From: Vibrio hepatarius
GTDB lineage: Bacteria; Pseudomonadota; Gammaproteobacteria; Enterobacterales; Vibrionaceae
Assembly (NCBI RefSeq): GCF_018860525.1
Contig: NZ_JAHKPM010000006.1
Span: 1 to 64,000, forward strand
Length of the DNA: 64,000 bases
Reading direction: 5' to 3'
The notes beneath the pieces are model-generated. The model searched no databases. It saw only the letters and a list, made by a program, of their open reading frames with translations, and had not been told where the DNA came from. The translations under genes were made by a program, and so were the position numbers. Every line of letters starts with the position of its first letter. Positions within the stretch are counted from its first letter, which is position 1. Below, one piece after another: positions 28,691 through 40,345 of this stretch.

Positions 28691-29311
28691 ATGTCTGAGG
28701 TTACATTTGAAACAGTAGAGCAAAAAGCAAGTTACGGCATTGGTCTACAAATGGGTCAGCAACTAGCCACTTCTGGCCTAGAAGGTCTAAGCGTAGATGC
28801 AATTGCAGTTGGAATTGCAACAGCACTTGTTGGTGATATGCCAGCGATTGAAATTGACGATATTAACTCTGCCCTTCAAGACATGCACCAGCGCGCTGAA
28901 TCTGCACGTGAAGAAGCGGCTAAAGTAGCAGCTGCTGACGGTGAAGTTTTCCTGAAAGATAATGCCCTACGCCCAGAAATCACTGTATTAGATTCAGGCC
29001 TACAATATGAGATCATGACTGAAGGCACTGGTGAAATTCCAACTTCAGACAAGCAAGTTCGCGTTCACTACCACGGTGAGTTAACAGACGGCACTGTATT
29101 TGACAGCTCAGTATCTCGCGGTCAACCTGCCGAATTCCCTGTAACTGGCGTAATTAAAGGGTGGGTTGAAGCTCTTCAAATGATGCCTGTGGGCTCTAAG
29201 TGGAAACTCTACATTCCTCAAGATCTTGCTTATGGTGAGCGTGGCGCAGGCGCTGCTATTCCTCCATATGCTGCTCTAGTATTTGAAGTAGAATTATTGG
29301 ATATCCTTTAA
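28691..29311 (+). CDS. fklB: FKBP-type peptidyl-prolyl isomerase
   Basis: A 206-aa, same-length counterpart of E. coli FklB (FKBP22). The N-terminal dimerisation part (residues 1-65, SYGIGLQMGQQL) joins by a long helix to the FKBP domain (about 95-206) with VRVHYHGELTDGTVFDSS, GVIKGWVEALQMMPVGSKWKLYIP and YGERGAGAAIPPYAALVFEVELL. No signal peptide is seen, so it is cytoplasmic. An AGAGAGACACC stretch precedes the ATG. Confidence 0.97.
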   Translation: MSEVTFETVEQKASYGIGLQMGQQLATSGLEGLSVDAIAVGIATALVGDMPAIEIDDINSALQDMHQRAESAREEAAKVAAADGEVFLKDNALRPEITVLDSGLQYEIMTEGTGEIPTSDKQVRVHYHGELTDGTVFDSSVSRGQPAEFPVTGVIKGWVEALQMMPVGSKWKLYIPQDLAYGERGAGAAIPPYAALVFEVELLDIL

Positions 29312-29333
29312 ATCCAGTAGAACTAACTAGAAG

Positions 29334-29355
29334 GCGGCTCAAAGGTCGCTTTTTT
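29334..29355 (+). terminator. Terminator of fklB
   Basis: Short stem GCGGC/GTCGC (one G-U pair) followed by TTTTTTA, 22 bp after the fklB stop. Confidence 0.6.
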
Positions 29356-29371
29356 ATATTGTTTTAAAAAC

Positions 29372-29399
29372 AAAAAAGCCGAGCAAATGCTCGGCTTTT
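29372..29399. terminator. Bidirectional terminator after rplQ
   Basis: Perfect 8-bp stem GCCGAGCA/TGCTCGGC with flanking A and T tracts on the two sides, placed 17 bp beyond the rplQ stop. It ends the alpha operon and backs up fklB termination. Confidence 0.9.
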
Positions 29400-29415
29400 C
29401 ATTACTACGAACTGA

Positions 29416-29796
29416 TTACTCAGCAGCTTCTTCAGCAGCTGGGCGATCTACAAGCTCAATGTAAGCCATTGGAGCTTTGTCACCAGCACGGAAGCCAGCT
29501 TTTAGGATACGAGTGTAACCGCCCTGACGAGCAGCAAAACGTGGACCTAGTTCGTTAAATAGTTTTGCAACTACTTCGTTGTCACGAGTACGTGCAAATG
29601 CAAGACGACGGTTAGCAACGCTGTCAGTCTTAGCTAGTGTAATCAAAGGCTCAACGACGCGACGCAGCTCTTTTGCTTTTGGCAAAGTAGTCTTGATAAC
29701 TTCATGACGTACTAGAGAGCTAGCCATGTTGCTGAACATCGCTTTGCGATGTGAGCTGTTGCGGTTGAGTTGACGACCACTCTTACGATGGCGCAT
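29416..29796 (-). CDS. rplQ: 50S ribosomal protein L17
   Basis: A 126-aa 50S protein starting [20 protein letters not shown], the invariant L17 N-terminus, with GGYTRILK later. It is the last gene of the alpha operon after rpoA, and the C-terminal Ala/Glu tail is usual in gammaproteobacteria. Confidence 0.99.
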
Positions 29797-29822
29797 GACC
29801 TAATCCTTCTAACTAGTATCGA

Positions 29823-30815
29823 TTAATCTTCAGCGATAGACGCTGGTGGCCAATTTTCTAGGCGCATACCTAGAGACAGGCCACGTGATGCAAGTACGTC
29901 TTTAATCTCTGTAAGAGATTTTTTACCAAGGTTAGGCGTTTTAAGTAGCTCAACCTCAGTACGCTGTACAAGATCACCGATGTAGTGAATCGCTTCTGCT
30001 TTCAAACAGTTAGCAGAGCGAACTGTTAGTTCAAGATCGTCTACAGGACGCAGTAGGATCGGATCGAATTCTGGCTTCTCTTCTTTCTCTTCAGGAACTC
30101 GTACATCACGTAGATCTACGAATGCATCCAATTGCTCAGCTAAAATTGTAGCTGCGCGACGGATAGCTTCCTCAGGGTCCAAAGTACCGTTCGTTTCCAT
30201 ATCGATGACAAGCTTATCTAAATCTGTACGCTGCTCTACACGAGCGGCATCAACAGAATAAGCTATCTTGTCTACTGGGCTGTACGTAGCGTCAACCAGT
30301 AGGCGACCAATAGGGCGCTCATCTTCTTCAGTATGGATACGAGCTGAAGCTGGAACGTAACCACGACCACGTTCTACCTTGATACGCATTGCGATCTCAG
30401 CATTGCCATCCGTTAGGTGACAAATAACGTGTTCTGGGTTAGTGATCTCTACATCACCATCATGGGTGATGTCACCTGCAACCACAGGGCCCGAGCCTGA
30501 TTTATTCAGCGTAATAAACACTTCATCTTTGCCTTCGGCAACGCGTACAGCCAAACCTTTTAGGTTAAGAAGAATCTCAAGAATATCTTCTTGAACACCT
30601 TCTTTAGTACTGTATTCGTGTAGAACGCCTTCAATCTCAACTTCTGTTACAGCACAACCTGGCATAGAAGATAAAAGAATACGGCGAAGTGCATTACCTA
30701 GAGTGTGACCAAAGCCACGCTCCAATGGCTCAAGAGTTACTTTTGCGTGTGTCGTGCTAACTTGTTCGATGTCAACAAGACGTGGCTTAAGAAATTCTGT
30801 TACAGAACCCTGCAT
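29823..30815 (-). CDS. rpoA: RNA polymerase alpha subunit
   Basis: A 330-aa subunit. The N-terminal assembly domain (residues ~1-235) has [21 protein letters not shown] flexible linker (EEKEEKPEF) leads to the C-terminal domain (about 250-320), which carries the UP-element and activator contact residues ([28 protein letters not shown]). It is co-transcribed with rpsD and rplQ. Confidence 0.99.
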   Translation of the reverse strand: MQGSVTEFLKPRLVDIEQVSTTHAKVTLEPLERGFGHTLGNALRRILLSSMPGCAVTEVEIEGVLHEYSTKEGVQEDILEILLNLKGLAVRVAEGKDEVFITLNKSGSGPVVAGDITHDGDVEITNPEHVICHLTDGNAEIAMRIKVERGRGYVPASARIHTEEDERPIGRLLVDATYSPVDKIAYSVDAARVEQRTDLDKLVIDMETNGTLDPEEAIRRAATILAEQLDAFVDLRDVRVPEEKEEKPEFDPILLRPVDDLELTVRSANCLKAEAIHYIGDLVQRTEVELLKTPNLGKKSLTEIKDVLASRGLSLGMRLENWPPASIAED

Positions 30816-30838
30816 TGTGTCCTCTCTTTAGTTTAACC

Positions 30839-31459
30839 TTACTTAGAGTAAAGCTCGACGATCAGTTGTTCGTTGATGTCAGCAGATAGATCTGAACGCT
30901 CAGGCATACGCTTGAACATACCTTCCATCTTACCACCATCTACTTCAATCCAAGTTGGTTTTTCGCGTTGTTCAGCAACTTCAAGAGCTGCCTTAATACG
31001 AGATTGCTGTTTAGCTTTCTCGCGGATAGAAACAACGTCATCAGCCGCAACTTTGAAAGAAGGAACGTTTACAACTTTACCGTTAACTAGGATAGCTTTA
31101 TGGCTAACTAGCTGACGAGCTTCTGCGCGAGTTGCACCAAAGCCCATGCGGTAAACTACGTTATCAAGACGACCTTCAAGAAGCTGAAGTAGGTTTTCAC
31201 CAGTGTTGCCTTTAAGGCGCGCTGCTTCTTTGTAGTAGTTACGGAATTGTTTTTCTAAAACGCCATACATACGACGTACTTTTTGCTTCTCACGAAGCTG
31301 AACGCCATACTCAGATAGACGACCGCGACGAGCGCCGTGTACACCTGGTGCGTTATCAATTTTACACTTGGTATCGATCGCACGAACACCAGACTTAAGA
31401 AATAAGTCAGTGCCTTCACGACGGCTAAGCTTCAGCTTAGGACCCAAATATCTTGCCAT
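30839..31459 (-). CDS. rpsD: 30S ribosomal protein S4
   Basis: A 206-aa primary 16S-binding protein starting [21 protein letters not shown], with the S4 RNA-binding domain [25 protein letters not shown]. In enterics S4 also represses the alpha operon by binding a pseudoknot in the rpsM leader; that leader is recognisable in this window at 32252-32400. Confidence 0.99.
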   Translation of the reverse strand: MARYLGPKLKLSRREGTDLFLKSGVRAIDTKCKIDNAPGVHGARRGRLSEYGVQLREKQKVRRMYGVLEKQFRNYYKEAARLKGNTGENLLQLLEGRLDNVVYRMGFGATRAEARQLVSHKAILVNGKVVNVPSFKVAADDVVSIREKAKQQSRIKAALEVAEQREKPTWIEVDGGKMEGMFKRMPERSDLSADINEQLIVELYSK

Positions 31460-31486
31460 GATCTTTCTCCAGTAATCTAAAAAACG

Positions 31487-31882
<396 letters not shown>

Positions 31883-31894
31883 CTACCTTCCCGA

Positions 31895-32251
31895 TTATTT
31901 CTTGATCGGCTTACGCGGACCCTTACGGGTGCGAGCGTTGGTTTTAGTACGCTGTCCACGTAGTGGTAGACTGCGACGATGACGAAGACCTCTGTAACAA
32001 CCAAGGTCCATTAGACGCTTGATGTTCATTGATACTTCACGACGAAGATCACCTTCTACAGTGTACTTAGCTACACCATCACGCAGTTGATCGATCTGCT
32101 CTTCAGTTAGTTCACTGATCTTAACACTTTCAGCAATACCCAAATCAGCTAAGATAGCTTGAGATCGAGTTTTGCCGATTCCGTAGATCGCGGTTAAGGC
32201 GATTACAGCATGTTTTTGATCAGGAATGTTAATGCCTGCTATACGGGCCAT
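31895..32251 (-). CDS. rpsM: 30S ribosomal protein S13
   Basis: A 118-aa head protein of the 30S subunit, starting [20 protein letters not shown], with the C-terminal RNA-contacting [17 protein letters not shown]. It is first in the alpha operon, preceded by the S4-responsive leader and a GGAGTG ribosome binding site. Confidence 0.99.
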   Translation of the reverse strand: MARIAGINIPDQKHAVIALTAIYGIGKTRSQAILADLGIAESVKISELTEEQIDQLRDGVAKYTVEGDLRREVSMNIKRLMDLGCYRGLRHRRSLPLRGQRTKTNARTRKGPRKPIKK

Positions 32252-32400
32252 TATTCACTCCTAAGTGTTTCTATAAAAGAATTAGCCGCAGCAAAGCCCG
32301 TTATGGATACGCTGCGGAATACTACTTCTTTTGCACGCAAAAGGTAGGTCGAGCAATATACTCAACGCTACCTTATATTTCAAGTAAAAATTTCTGCTTA
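32252..32400 (-). promoter_or_regulatory. Alpha-operon leader (S4 autoregulatory pseudoknot)
   Basis: On the minus strand the rpsM 5' leader contains the ACGGGCTTT core (rc of 32293-32301) flanked by complementary CCGCAGCG/CGCTGCGG-like segments. It matches the E. coli alpha-operon pseudoknot at the same distance from rpsM, so S4 repression is expected by homology. Confidence 0.75.
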
Positions 32401-32514
32401 TTAGCCTTGGCGCTGTTTGTGCTTTGGCTCACTGCAAATCACGCGAACGACACCGTTACGCTTGATAACTTTACAGTTACGGCAGATTTTTTTAACGGAA
32501 GCACGAACTTTCAT
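32401..32514 (-). CDS. rpmJ: 50S ribosomal protein L36
   Basis: A 37-aa protein starting [16 protein letters not shown] and ending EPKHKQRQG. It carries the zinc-binding C-x2-C...C-x4-H set (Cys11, Cys14, Cys27, His32). This is the zinc-binding paralogue; a zinc-free form, if any, lies elsewhere. It sits between secY and rpsM as in E. coli. Confidence 0.97.
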
Positions 32515-32541
32515 TGCTAAACTCCGTAAATAAAACCTGAT

Positions 32542-33876
32542 TTAACGGCCGTAGCCTTTCAGGTTTGCCTTTTTCAACACAGAATCATACTGCTGAGACA
32601 TCAGATGAGTCTGTACCTGTGCCATAAAGTCCATGATAACCACTACAACAATCAGTAGTGATGTACCGCCGAAGTAGAAACGTACGTTCCACGCGACCAT
32701 CATAAACTCTGGAATCAGACAGATAAAGGTAATGTATAACGCACCCGCGAGGGTTAAACGCGTCATTACTTTATCTATATATTTAGCTGTCTGCTCACCT
32801 GGGCGGATGCCGGGTACGAATGCACCAGACTTCTTCAGGTTATCTGCTGTTTCTCTTGGGTTGAATACCAACGCCGTATAGAAGAAACAGAAGAAAATAA
32901 TCGCCGCTGCATAAAGCATTACATATAAAGGCTGACCTGGGCTAAGAGCCAAAGACACGTCAGTTAACCAACCAAGCGTGCTACTCTCACCATTTTGACC
33001 AAACCACTGCGCCAGTGTTCCTGGAAACAGTATAATACTAGATGCAAAGATTGCTGGAATAACACCTGCCATATTAATTTTAAGTGGCAAGTGTGTGCTT
33101 TGTGCAGCAAAGACCTTACGACCTTGTTGACGTTTCGCATAGTTAACAACGATACGACGTTGACCACGCTCCATGAAAACAACGAAGTAGATCACTGCAA
33201 AAGACAGTACAACAATCAACAGCAGAAGAAGTACATGCAATTCACCTTGACGCGCTTGCTCGATTGTTTGACCGATTGCTGAAGGCAATCCAGCAACAAT
33301 ACCTGCAAATATCAGTATCGAAATACCGTTACCAATCCCGCGCTCTGTAATTTGTTCACCTAACCACATCAAAAACATGGTACCGGTTACTAAACTTACG
33401 GTAGCAATTAGCGTAAACATGGTTTGGTTGATAACAACCAGATTATCGACCATGTTTGGTAGGCCAGTTGCAATACCAATTGCTTGGAATGTTGCAAGTA
33501 CAAGCGTGCCATACCGCGTATATTGGCTTATCTTACGACGGCCTGCTTCACCCTCTTTCTTGAGTTCAGCTAACGCTGGATGAACTACAGTTAGCAGTTG
33601 GACAACAATTGATGCCGATATATACGGCATGATGCCCAACGCTAATATAGATGCACGCTCAAGGGCACCACCGGAAAACATGTTAAACATTTCCACGATG
33701 GTACCTTTTTGCTGTTCGAACAAATCGGCAAGTACAGCCGCGTCAATACCAGGAATCGGCACAAAAGAGCCCGCTCGGAATACTAAAAGTGCACCAATTA
33801 CGAATAATAAGCGCGACTTCAGTTCACTTAAGCCGCTCTGAGCACTACGAAAATCTTGTCCTGGTTTCTTAGCCAT
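32542..33876 (-). CDS. secY: Preprotein translocase subunit SecY
   Basis: A 444-aa, ten-helix channel subunit of SecYEG in the inner membrane. Features are the N-terminal [17 protein letters not shown], the plug region after SFVPIPGID, and the cytoplasmic loop [19 protein letters not shown] that contacts SecA and ribosome. It is co-transcribed with rplO and rpmJ in the spc operon. Confidence 0.99.
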   Translation of the reverse strand: MAKKPGQDFRSAQSGLSELKSRLLFVIGALLVFRAGSFVPIPGIDAAVLADLFEQQKGTIVEMFNMFSGGALERASILALGIMPYISASIVVQLLTVVHPALAELKKEGEAGRRKISQYTRYGTLVLATFQAIGIATGLPNMVDNLVVINQTMFTLIATVSLVTGTMFLMWLGEQITERGIGNGISILIFAGIVAGLPSAIGQTIEQARQGELHVLLLLLIVVLSFAVIYFVVFMERGQRRIVVNYAKRQQGRKVFAAQSTHLPLKINMAGVIPAIFASSIILFPGTLAQWFGQNGESSTLGWLTDVSLALSPGQPLYVMLYAAAIIFFCFFYTALVFNPRETADNLKKSGAFVPGIRPGEQTAKYIDKVMTRLTLAGALYITFICLIPEFMMVAWNVRFYFGGTSLLIVVVVIMDFMAQVQTHLMSQQYDSVLKKANLKGYGR

Positions 33877-33896
33877 CTGTACCTCGTTCCTCGAGA

Positions 33897-34331
33897 TTAT
33901 TCCTCGATTTTACCGCCTGCAGCTTCGATTGCAGCTTTAGCGCCTTTAGTCACACGTAGACCTTTAACAGTTACAGCTTTCTTAACATCACCAGAAAGAA
34001 CAATTTTAACAAATTCAATGTTCTTAGTGATAACGTTAGCCGCTTTAAGGCTGTTTAGATCAACGACGTCACCTGTTACTTTCGCTAGCTCAGCTAGACG
34101 AACTTCAGCAGACACTAGGCTCTTACGAGAAGTGAAACCGAACTTAGGTAGACGTTGTTTAAGAGGCATTTGACCGCCTTCAAAACCTGGACGAACACTG
34201 CCGCCAGAACGTGACTTTTGACCTTTGTGGCCACGACCACCGGTTTTACCAAGGCCAGAACCGATACCACGACCTACGCGCTTCGCAGAAGGCTTAGAAC
34301 CCGCAGCCGGTGATAGAGTATTCAAACGCAT
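33897..34331 (-). CDS. rplO: 50S ribosomal protein L15
   Basis: A 144-aa protein starting [20 protein letters not shown], with the glycine-rich [19 protein letters not shown] and the C-terminal [17 protein letters not shown] signature. It lies upstream of secY in the spc operon. Confidence 0.99.
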   Translation of the reverse strand: MRLNTLSPAAGSKPSAKRVGRGIGSGLGKTGGRGHKGQKSRSGGSVRPGFEGGQMPLKQRLPKFGFTSRKSLVSAEVRLAELAKVTGDVVDLNSLKAANVITKNIEFVKIVLSGDVKKAVTVKGLRVTKGAKAAIEAAGGKIEE

Positions 34332-34336
34332 TCTGA

Positions 34337-34513
34337 TTACTCCTCAACTTTAACCATGTAGAAAACTTTGTTGATCATACCGCGTATACACGGCGTATCT
34401 TCAAGTTCTACTGTATGGTTGATTTTACGAAGGCCCAAACCCTTTAAGCACGCTCTGTGCTTAGGTAGGCGACCGATTGAGCTTTTAGTTTGAGTAACTT
34501 TAATAGTTGCCAT
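34337..34513 (-). CDS. rpmD: 50S ribosomal protein L30
   Basis: A 58-aa protein starting [20 protein letters not shown], with the L30 [15 protein letters not shown] core. The ATG at 34513 matches the family; a longer frame from 34540 would add nine residues inside rpsE and is rejected. Confidence 0.99.
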   Translation of the reverse strand: MATIKVTQTKSSIGRLPKHRACLKGLGLRKINHTVELEDTPCIRGMINKVFYMVKVEE

Positions 34514-34520
34514 TGTGTTC

Positions 34521-35024
34521 TTACTCCGAAATAGATTCAACAGTTAGACCACGTTTAGCAGCAACCATGTCTGGCGACTTCATGCTACCTAGCGCATCGA
34601 TCGTAGCACGAACGATGTTGATAGGGTTCGTAGAACCATATGCTTTAGATAGTACGTTATGTACACCTGCTACTTCTAGTACTGCACGCATCGCACCACC
34701 TGCGATAACACCCGTACCTTCTGCAGCCTGCTGCATGTAAACTTTAGAGCCCGAGTGGCGACCTTTTACCGGGTGGAAAAGGGTGCCTTCGTTTAAAGCG
34801 ATCGTCGTCATATTGCGACGCGCTTTTTCCATTGCTTTTTGAATCGCTGCAGGTACTTCACGAGCTTTGCCGTAACCGAAACCTACGCGACCGTTACCGT
34901 CACCAACTACTGTTAGTGCAGTAAAGCTCATGATTCGACCACCTTTAACCGTTTTTGAAACACGGTTAACGGCGATTAGCTTTTCTTGCAAATCATTCGC
35001 TTGAACTTGTTGTTCTTTAGCCAT
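34521..35024 (-). CDS. rpsE: 30S ribosomal protein S5
   Basis: A 167-aa protein with the N-terminal double-stranded-RNA-binding-like domain ([28 protein letters not shown]) and the C-terminal domain carrying [16 protein letters not shown]. It acts in decoding fidelity. Usual length and position. Confidence 0.99.
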   Translation of the reverse strand: MAKEQQVQANDLQEKLIAVNRVSKTVKGGRIMSFTALTVVGDGNGRVGFGYGKAREVPAAIQKAMEKARRNMTTIALNEGTLFHPVKGRHSGSKVYMQQAAEGTGVIAGGAMRAVLEVAGVHNVLSKAYGSTNPINIVRATIDALGSMKSPDMVAAKRGLTVESISE

Positions 35025-35038
35025 CTTCCAACCCTACC

Positions 35039-35392
35039 TTAGAATTTCAGACCAGCTTCGCGAGCAGATTCTGCTAGCGCCGCTACTCGACCGTGGTATT
35101 GGAAACCAGAGCGATCAAATGCAACTGAATCTACGCCTTTTGCAAGAGCGCGTTCTGCAATAGCTTTACCTATTGCTTTTGATGCATCGATGTTACCAGT
35201 GTTCTTAATTTGCTCACGGATCGCTTTTTCTACAGTAGAAGCTGCTGCGATAACCTCAGAGCCGTTTGATGCGATAACCTGAGCGTACACGTGACGAGGA
35301 GTACGGTGTACTACTAGGCGAGTTGCACCCAGTTCTGCAATCTTACGACGTGCGCGTGTAGCACGACGGATGCGAGATGCTTTCTTATCCAT
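35039..35392 (-). CDS. rplR: 50S ribosomal protein L18
   Basis: A 117-aa 5S rRNA-binding protein starting [20 protein letters not shown], with the C-terminal [26 protein letters not shown] of bacterial L18. It lies between rplF and rpsE. Confidence 0.99.
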   Translation of the reverse strand: MDKKASRIRRATRARRKIAELGATRLVVHRTPRHVYAQVIASNGSEVIAAASTVEKAIREQIKNTGNIDASKAIGKAIAERALAKGVDSVAFDRSGFQYHGRVAALAESAREAGLKF

Positions 35393-35401
35393 AGTGTTAC
35401 C

Positions 35402-35935
35402 TTACTTCTTCTTAGCTTCTTTAGTACGCACATTTTCATCTGCGTAACGAACACCTTTGCCTTTATAAGGCTCAGGCTCACGATAAGAACGAATGTCAGC
35501 CGCAACCTGACCAACAAGTTGTTTGTCACAACCAGTGATCACAATTTCAGTTTGGCTTGGACACTCGGCTTTAATACCCGCTGGCAGCTCGTGCTCAACT
35601 GGGTGTGAGAAGCCTAGTGTTAGACCTACAGCGTTGCCTTTCATAGCAGCACGGTAACCAACACCTTTAAGAGTCAGCTTCTTAGTAAAGCCTTCAGTAA
35701 CACCAACAACCATGTTGTTAACTAGAGCACGAGCAGTACCTGCTTGAGCCCAACCGTTAGCAACACCATCGCGTGGACCGAAAGTAAGATTATTTTCTTC
35801 CTGAGCTACAACTACCGCAGCGTTAAGGACGCGTGATAGTTCGCCTTTCGCACTTTTTACAGTGATTTCTTGGCCGTTTAGTTTCACCTCTACGCCAGCT
35901 GGAATAGCGACAGGTGCCTTAGCAACACGAGACAT
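35402..35935 (-). CDS. rplF: 50S ribosomal protein L6
   Basis: A 177-aa protein starting [20 protein letters not shown], with two repeated alpha/beta domains and the L6 signature [14 protein letters not shown] near the end. It is in the spc operon after rpsH. Confidence 0.99.
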   Translation of the reverse strand: MSRVAKAPVAIPAGVEVKLNGQEITVKSAKGELSRVLNAAVVVAQEENNLTFGPRDGVANGWAQAGTARALVNNMVVGVTEGFTKKLTLKGVGYRAAMKGNAVGLTLGFSHPVEHELPAGIKAECPSQTEIVITGCDKQLVGQVAADIRSYREPEPYKGKGVRYADENVRTKEAKKK

Positions 35936-35947
35936 ATTCTACTCCTA

Positions 35948-36340
35948 TTAGGCTACGTAGCAGATGATTTCACCGCCAAGACCTGCTTTACGTGCAGCAC
36001 GGTCTGACATCAGACCCTTGGAAGTTGAAACGACAGCAACACCAAGACCACCCATTACAGAAGGAAGATTATCTTTCTTCTTGTAAACACGTAGACCTGG
36101 ACGAGAAACACGCTTAAGTTGCTCAATTACTGGTTTAGCTTGGAAGTACTTAAGAGTAACTTCTAGCTCAGGTTTTACTTCGCCTTCGACAGCGAATTCA
36201 GTGATGTAACCTTCAGCTTTCAGTAGTGCAGCAATTGCAACTTTAAGCTTTGAAGAAGGCATTTTAACAGCAACTTTGTTTGCTGCCTGACCGTTACGAA
36301 CGCGGGTCAGCATATCCGAAATCGGATCTTGCATGCTCAT
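35948..36340 (-). CDS. rpsH: 30S ribosomal protein S8
   Basis: A 130-aa primary 16S-binding protein with [20 protein letters not shown] and the C-terminal [20 protein letters not shown]. In E. coli S8 is also the translational repressor of the spc operon, acting near rplE; the same is expected here but the site was not checked. Confidence 0.99.
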   Translation of the reverse strand: MSMQDPISDMLTRVRNGQAANKVAVKMPSSKLKVAIAALLKAEGYITEFAVEGEVKPELEVTLKYFQAKPVIEQLKRVSRPGLRVYKKKDNLPSVMGGLGVAVVSTSKGLMSDRAARKAGLGGEIICYVA

Positions 36341-36369
36341 ATGATTTACTCCAAATGATTAAGTGGCAA

Positions 36370-36675
36370 TTACCAGCTAGCCTTACGAAGTCCAGGAATC
36401 TCGCCTTTCATGCAAGCTTCACGAACTTTGATACGGCTTAGACCGAACTTACGTAGGTAACCATGTGGACGACCAGTTTGGTTACAACGGTTGCGCTGAC
36501 GTGATGCACTTGAATCACGTGGAAGAGTTTGCAATTTTAGAACTGCGTTCCAACGATCTTCTTCAGATGCGTTTACATCGCTGATGATAGCTTTTAGCGC
36601 TGCACGCTTTTCAGCGAACTTAGCTACAAGCTTTGCACGTTTTACTTCACGTGCCTTCATAGAATTTTTAGCCAT
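36370..36675 (-). CDS. rpsN: 30S ribosomal protein S14
   Basis: A 101-aa, zinc-free (C-minus) form of S14, starting [20 protein letters not shown] and with the conserved [23 protein letters not shown]. No CxxC pairs, so it does not bind zinc. Confidence 0.99.
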   Translation of the reverse strand: MAKNSMKAREVKRAKLVAKFAEKRAALKAIISDVNASEEDRWNAVLKLQTLPRDSSASRQRNRCNQTGRPHGYLRKFGLSRIKVREACMKGEIPGLRKASW

Positions 36676-36692
36676 AACAGTAACCCTTCACC

Positions 36693-37232
36693 TTACTTAC
36701 GGAATGGGAAGTTAAAGGCAGCCAGCAGAGCACGGCCTTCCTCATCAGTACCAGCAGACGTCGTAATAGTGATGTCTAAACCGCGTACTCTATCAACTTT
36801 ATCAAAGTCGATTTCCGGGAAGATGATTTGCTCGCGAACGCCCATGCTGTAGTTACCGCGGCCGTCAAAAGACTTAGCGCTAACACCACGGAAGTCACGT
36901 ACTCGTGGAAGAGCGATCGAAATTAGACGCTCAAGAAAATCCCACATACGTTCGCCACGCAAGGTTACTTTACAACCGATAGGGTAGCCTTCGCGGATTT
37001 TGAAACCTGCAACAGATTTGCGCGCTTTAGTGACAAGTGGCTTTTGACCAGAGATCGTTGCCATGTCTGACGCTGCATTTTCTAGCAGTTTCTTATCGTT
37101 GATTGCTTCACCAACACCCATATTAAGGGTGATTTTCTCGATTCTAGGGACTTGCATGACGCTTGTGTAGCTGAACTCTTTGGTAAGCTCAGCGACTACA
37201 GACGACTTGTAGTAATCATGCAGTTTCGCCAT
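36693..37232 (-). CDS. rplE: 50S ribosomal protein L5
   Basis: A 179-aa 5S rRNA-binding protein starting [20 protein letters not shown], with the L5 signature [13 protein letters not shown]. The frame remains open upstream to 37406, but that part overlaps rplX and lacks homology, so 37232 is the start. Confidence 0.99.
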   Translation of the reverse strand: MAKLHDYYKSSVVAELTKEFSYTSVMQVPRIEKITLNMGVGEAINDKKLLENAASDMATISGQKPLVTKARKSVAGFKIREGYPIGCKVTLRGERMWDFLERLISIALPRVRDFRGVSAKSFDGRGNYSMGVREQIIFPEIDFDKVDRVRGLDITITTSAGTDEEGRALLAAFNFPFRK

Positions 37233-37254
37233 AGTAGAACTCCAAATTACTCTA

Positions 37255-37572
37255 TTAGTTAGAAACAGTTTCGCCATTAGATTTAAAGAAACGAACTTTC
37301 TTACCATCTTCAAAACGGAAACCGATACGGTCTGCTTTTCCAGTAGCTGCATTGAAAACTGCCACGTTAGAAACATCGATTGCTGCTTCCTGCTCGACAA
37401 TACCACCTTGGATACTTAGAGCTGGAACAGGTTTTTGATGCTTCTTAACAAGGTTAATGCCTTCAACGAAAACTTTACCAGTTGCCAGAACCTTAGTTAC
37501 TTTACCTTTCTTGCCTTTATCTTTACCAGCAAGAACGATTACTTCGTCATTACGACGGATTTTAGCTGCCAT
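37255..37572 (-). CDS. rplX: 50S ribosomal protein L24
   Basis: A 105-aa assembly-initiating 23S-binding protein. It has the N-terminal KOW motif [20 protein letters not shown] and the usual [12 protein letters not shown]. It lies between rplN and rplE. Confidence 0.99.
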   Translation of the reverse strand: MAAKIRRNDEVIVLAGKDKGKKGKVTKVLATGKVFVEGINLVKKHQKPVPALSIQGGIVEQEAAIDVSNVAVFNAATGKADRIGFRFEDGKKVRFFKSNGETVSN

Positions 37573-37585
37573 TTCTACGTGCTCC

Positions 37586-37957
37586 TTACAGAACTTCTGG
37601 AGCCAGTGAAACGATCTTCATGAACTTATCGCCACGAAGTTCGCGTGTCACAGGACCAAAGATACGTGTACCGATTGGTTGCTCAGTGTTATCATTCAAC
37701 AATACGCAAGCATTTCGGTCGAAGCGAATGACAGAACCGTCAGGACGACGTACGCCTTTACGGGTGCGAACTACCACCGCCTTCAGAACGTCACCTTTTT
37801 TAACTTTACCGCGAGGAATTGCTTCCTTAACAGTAACTTTGATAACGTCACCGATGTGTGCATAACGGCGATGAGAGCCACCCAGAACCTTAATACACAT
37901 TACGCTGCGTGCGCCTGAGTTATCAGCTGCGTCCAGCATACTTTGCATTTGGATCAT
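37586..37957 (-). CDS. rplN: 50S ribosomal protein L14
   Basis: A 123-aa protein starting [20 protein letters not shown], with [20 protein letters not shown]. It is the first gene of the spc operon, preceded by a small leader hairpin (37989-38002) and a promoter. Confidence 0.99.
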
Positions 37958-38028
37958 GTTAGTGCTCCGCTAAATATAAAAAAAACTAGACCCTCACGGG
38001 TCGGGCTGCCTCTTTAAAAGGGACGCGA

Positions 38029-38040
38029 ATTGTACCACCC
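38029..38040 (-). promoter_or_regulatory. spc operon promoter (extended -10)
   Basis: Minus strand: TG-N-TACAAT with the -10 at 38029-38034. The extended TG compensates for a poor -35. It sits between the S10-operon terminator and rplN, where E. coli also has the spc promoter. Confidence 0.55.
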
Positions 38041-38065
38041 TTTTGTGTCGTTGGGTAGTCAAAAA

Positions 38066-38100
38066 ATAAACGGCCCCAAAATATTTCTTGGAGCCGTTTT
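38066..38100 (-). terminator. S10 operon terminator
   Basis: An inverted repeat AAACGGCcCCAA/TTGGaGCCGTTT (one mismatch). On the minus strand it is followed by TTTATTTTTT, 20 bp after the rpsQ stop. It separates the S10 and spc operons. Confidence 0.8.
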
Positions 38101-38119
38101 ATTTATAGAATCAACGAAG

Positions 38120-38374
38120 TTAAACCTTCGCCTTTTCTACAACTTTTACCAATGCCCAAGACTTAGTCTTAGACAGTGGACGGCACTCTGCGATTTCAAC
38201 TTTGTCGCCTAGGCCACAAACGTTGTTTTCGTCATGTGCGTGTACTTTAGTCGTGCGCTTTACGAACTTGCCGTAAATTGGGTGTTTAACCATGCGCTCG
38301 ATAGCAACAGTGATAGACTTATCCATCTTGTCACTAACAACACGACCTTGTTGAGTACGTTTTACTTCGCTCAT
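38120..38374 (-). CDS. rpsQ: 30S ribosomal protein S17
   Basis: An 84-aa protein with [20 protein letters not shown] and the C-terminal [19 protein letters not shown]. It is the last gene of the S10 operon, and its ATG overlaps the rpmC stop. Confidence 0.99.
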   Translation of the reverse strand: MSEVKRTQQGRVVSDKMDKSITVAIERMVKHPIYGKFVKRTTKVHAHDENNVCGLGDKVEIAECRPLSKTKSWALVKVVEKAKV

Positions 38375-38565
38375 TATGCGTCTGCCTTCTCAGTCAAAAC
38401 AGTTTTCACACGTGCGATATCACGGCGTACAGCTTTCAGAGTATGAGTCTGCTGTAGCTGACCAGTTGCAGCCTGCATGCGCAAGTTGAACTGTTCGCGT
38501 AGCAAACCCAAAAGCTCAGAATTAAGCTCTTCAACGCTCTTTTCGCGTAGATCTAGTGCTTTCAT
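38374..38565 (-). CDS. rpmC: 50S ribosomal protein L29
   Basis: A 63-aa protein starting [20 protein letters not shown], near the exit tunnel where trigger factor and SRP dock. The ATG overlaps the rplP stop (TGATG-type coupling); a GTG one codon earlier is less likely. Confidence 0.98.
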   Translation of the reverse strand: MKALDLREKSVEELNSELLGLLREQFNLRMQAATGQLQQTHTLKAVRRDIARVKTVLTEKADA

Positions 38566-38975
38566 CACATCACCTGCTTAGTTACAAATGTAGTCTTGAA
38601 AGGCAGCTTACGAGCCGCTAAGCGGAACGCTTCACGTGCCAATTCTTCAGGTATACCACCCATTTCGTACATTACCTTTCCAGGTTGGATTTGGGCTACC
38701 CAGTACTCAACGTTACCTTTACCCTTACCCTGACGAACTTCAAGTGGTTTTTCTGTGATAGGCTTATCTGGGAACACACGGATCCAGATTTTACCTTGAC
38801 GCTTAACGTGACGTGTCATTGCACGACGTGCCGCTTCGATCTGACGAGCAGTTAGACGACCACGGCCAGTTGCTTTAAGGCCGAATTCGCCGAAGCTTAC
38901 TTCAGTACCTTTAGCTAGACCACGGTTACGACCTGTCTGAACCTTACGGAACTTAGTACGTTTAGGTTGTAGCAT
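38565..38975 (-). CDS. rplP: 50S ribosomal protein L16
   Basis: A 136-aa protein starting [20 protein letters not shown], with L16 signatures [25 protein letters not shown] and [14 protein letters not shown]. It contributes to the A site and assembly of the 50S subunit. Confidence 0.99.
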   Translation of the reverse strand: MLQPKRTKFRKVQTGRNRGLAKGTEVSFGEFGLKATGRGRLTARQIEAARRAMTRHVKRQGKIWIRVFPDKPITEKPLEVRQGKGKGNVEYWVAQIQPGKVMYEMGGIPEELAREAFRLAARKLPFKTTFVTKQVM

Positions 38976-38986
38976 CTGTCGACTCC

Positions 38987-39685
38987 TTACTTACGGCCTT
39001 TGCGCTGCTTCTTAGGCTTATCGCCTTTAGGCTCTACAGCGTTAGCTGCTGGCATACCGCCTAGGATCTCACCTTTGAAGATCCAAACTTTAATGCCGAT
39101 TACACCGTATTGAGTGTGAGCCGAAGAAGTTGCGTAATCAATGTCAGCACGTAGAGTGTGTAGAGGCACACGGCCTTCACGATACCACTCTGAACGTGCA
39201 ATTTCAGCGCCGCCAAGACGACCACTTACTTCCACTTTGATACCTTTAGCACCTAGGCGCATTGCATTTTGAACCGCGCGCTTCATCGCACGACGGAACA
39301 TAACACGACGCTCTAGTTGAGACGCGATACTGTCACCAACAAGTTGTGCATCTAGTTCAGGCTTACGTACTTCAGCGATGTTAATTTGCGCTGGTACACC
39401 TGCAATTTTAGCTACAGCTGCGCGTAGCTTCTCAACGTCTTCACCTTTCTTACCAATTACAACACCTGGGCGAGCAGTGTGAATAGTCACACGAATACTC
39501 TTAGCAGGGCGTTCGATAACGATGCGTGATAGAGACGCTTTTTTCAGTTCACTTGTAAGGAACTGACGTACCTTGAAGTCGCCGTCTAGGTTGTCAGCGA
39601 AATCTTTGGTATTAGCAAACCATGTAGCATTCCAAGGCTTAACGATGCCAAGACGAATACCATTTGGATGTACTTTCTGACCCAT
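38987..39685 (-). CDS. rpsC: 30S ribosomal protein S3
   Basis: A 232-aa protein starting [20 protein letters not shown], with the KH domain [15 protein letters not shown] and the C-terminal S3 domain [14 protein letters not shown] [12 protein letters not shown]. It forms part of the mRNA entry helicase region. Confidence 0.99.
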   Translation of the reverse strand: MGQKVHPNGIRLGIVKPWNATWFANTKDFADNLDGDFKVRQFLTSELKKASLSRIVIERPAKSIRVTIHTARPGVVIGKKGEDVEKLRAAVAKIAGVPAQINIAEVRKPELDAQLVGDSIASQLERRVMFRRAMKRAVQNAMRLGAKGIKVEVSGRLGGAEIARSEWYREGRVPLHTLRADIDYATSSAHTQYGVIGIKVWIFKGEILGGMPAANAVEPKGDKPKKQRKGRK

Positions 39686-39702
39686 TGCTTACTCTCCTAG
39701 TC

Positions 39703-40038
39703 TCAAGCGTCTGCTACAATAACAGTGATGTGGCTTGAACGCTTCAAGATACGATCCGCACGACCTTTAGCACGAGGCATAATGCGCTTCATGATAGGGC
39801 CTTCATCTACGAAGATCTTTGCGACACTTAGGTCGTCAACATCTGCACCTTCGTTGTGCTCCGCGTTCGCGATAGCTGACTCAAGAACTTTCTTCACTAA
39901 ATCAGCCGCTTTTTTGTTGCTGAAAGTTAAAATTTCTAGAGCTTGGTCAACTGATTTACCACGGATTTGATCCGCGACTAAGCGAGCTTTCTGAGGCGAA
40001 ATGCGAGCAAAGTTATGTTTAGCTAGTGCTTCCATCAT
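39703..40038 (-). CDS. rplV: 50S ribosomal protein L22
   Basis: About 110 aa with [20 protein letters not shown] and the C-terminal tunnel loop region around [17 protein letters not shown]. The ATG one codon downstream may be the real start. Confidence 0.98.
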   Translation of the reverse strand: MMEALAKHNFARISPQKARLVADQIRGKSVDQALEILTFSNKKAADLVKKVLESAIANAEHNEGADVDDLSVAKIFVDEGPIMKRIMPRAKGRADRILKRSSHITVIVADA

Positions 40039-40045
40039 CTACTCC

Positions 40046-40336
<291 letters not shown>

Positions 40337-40345
40337 TTAAATAGA

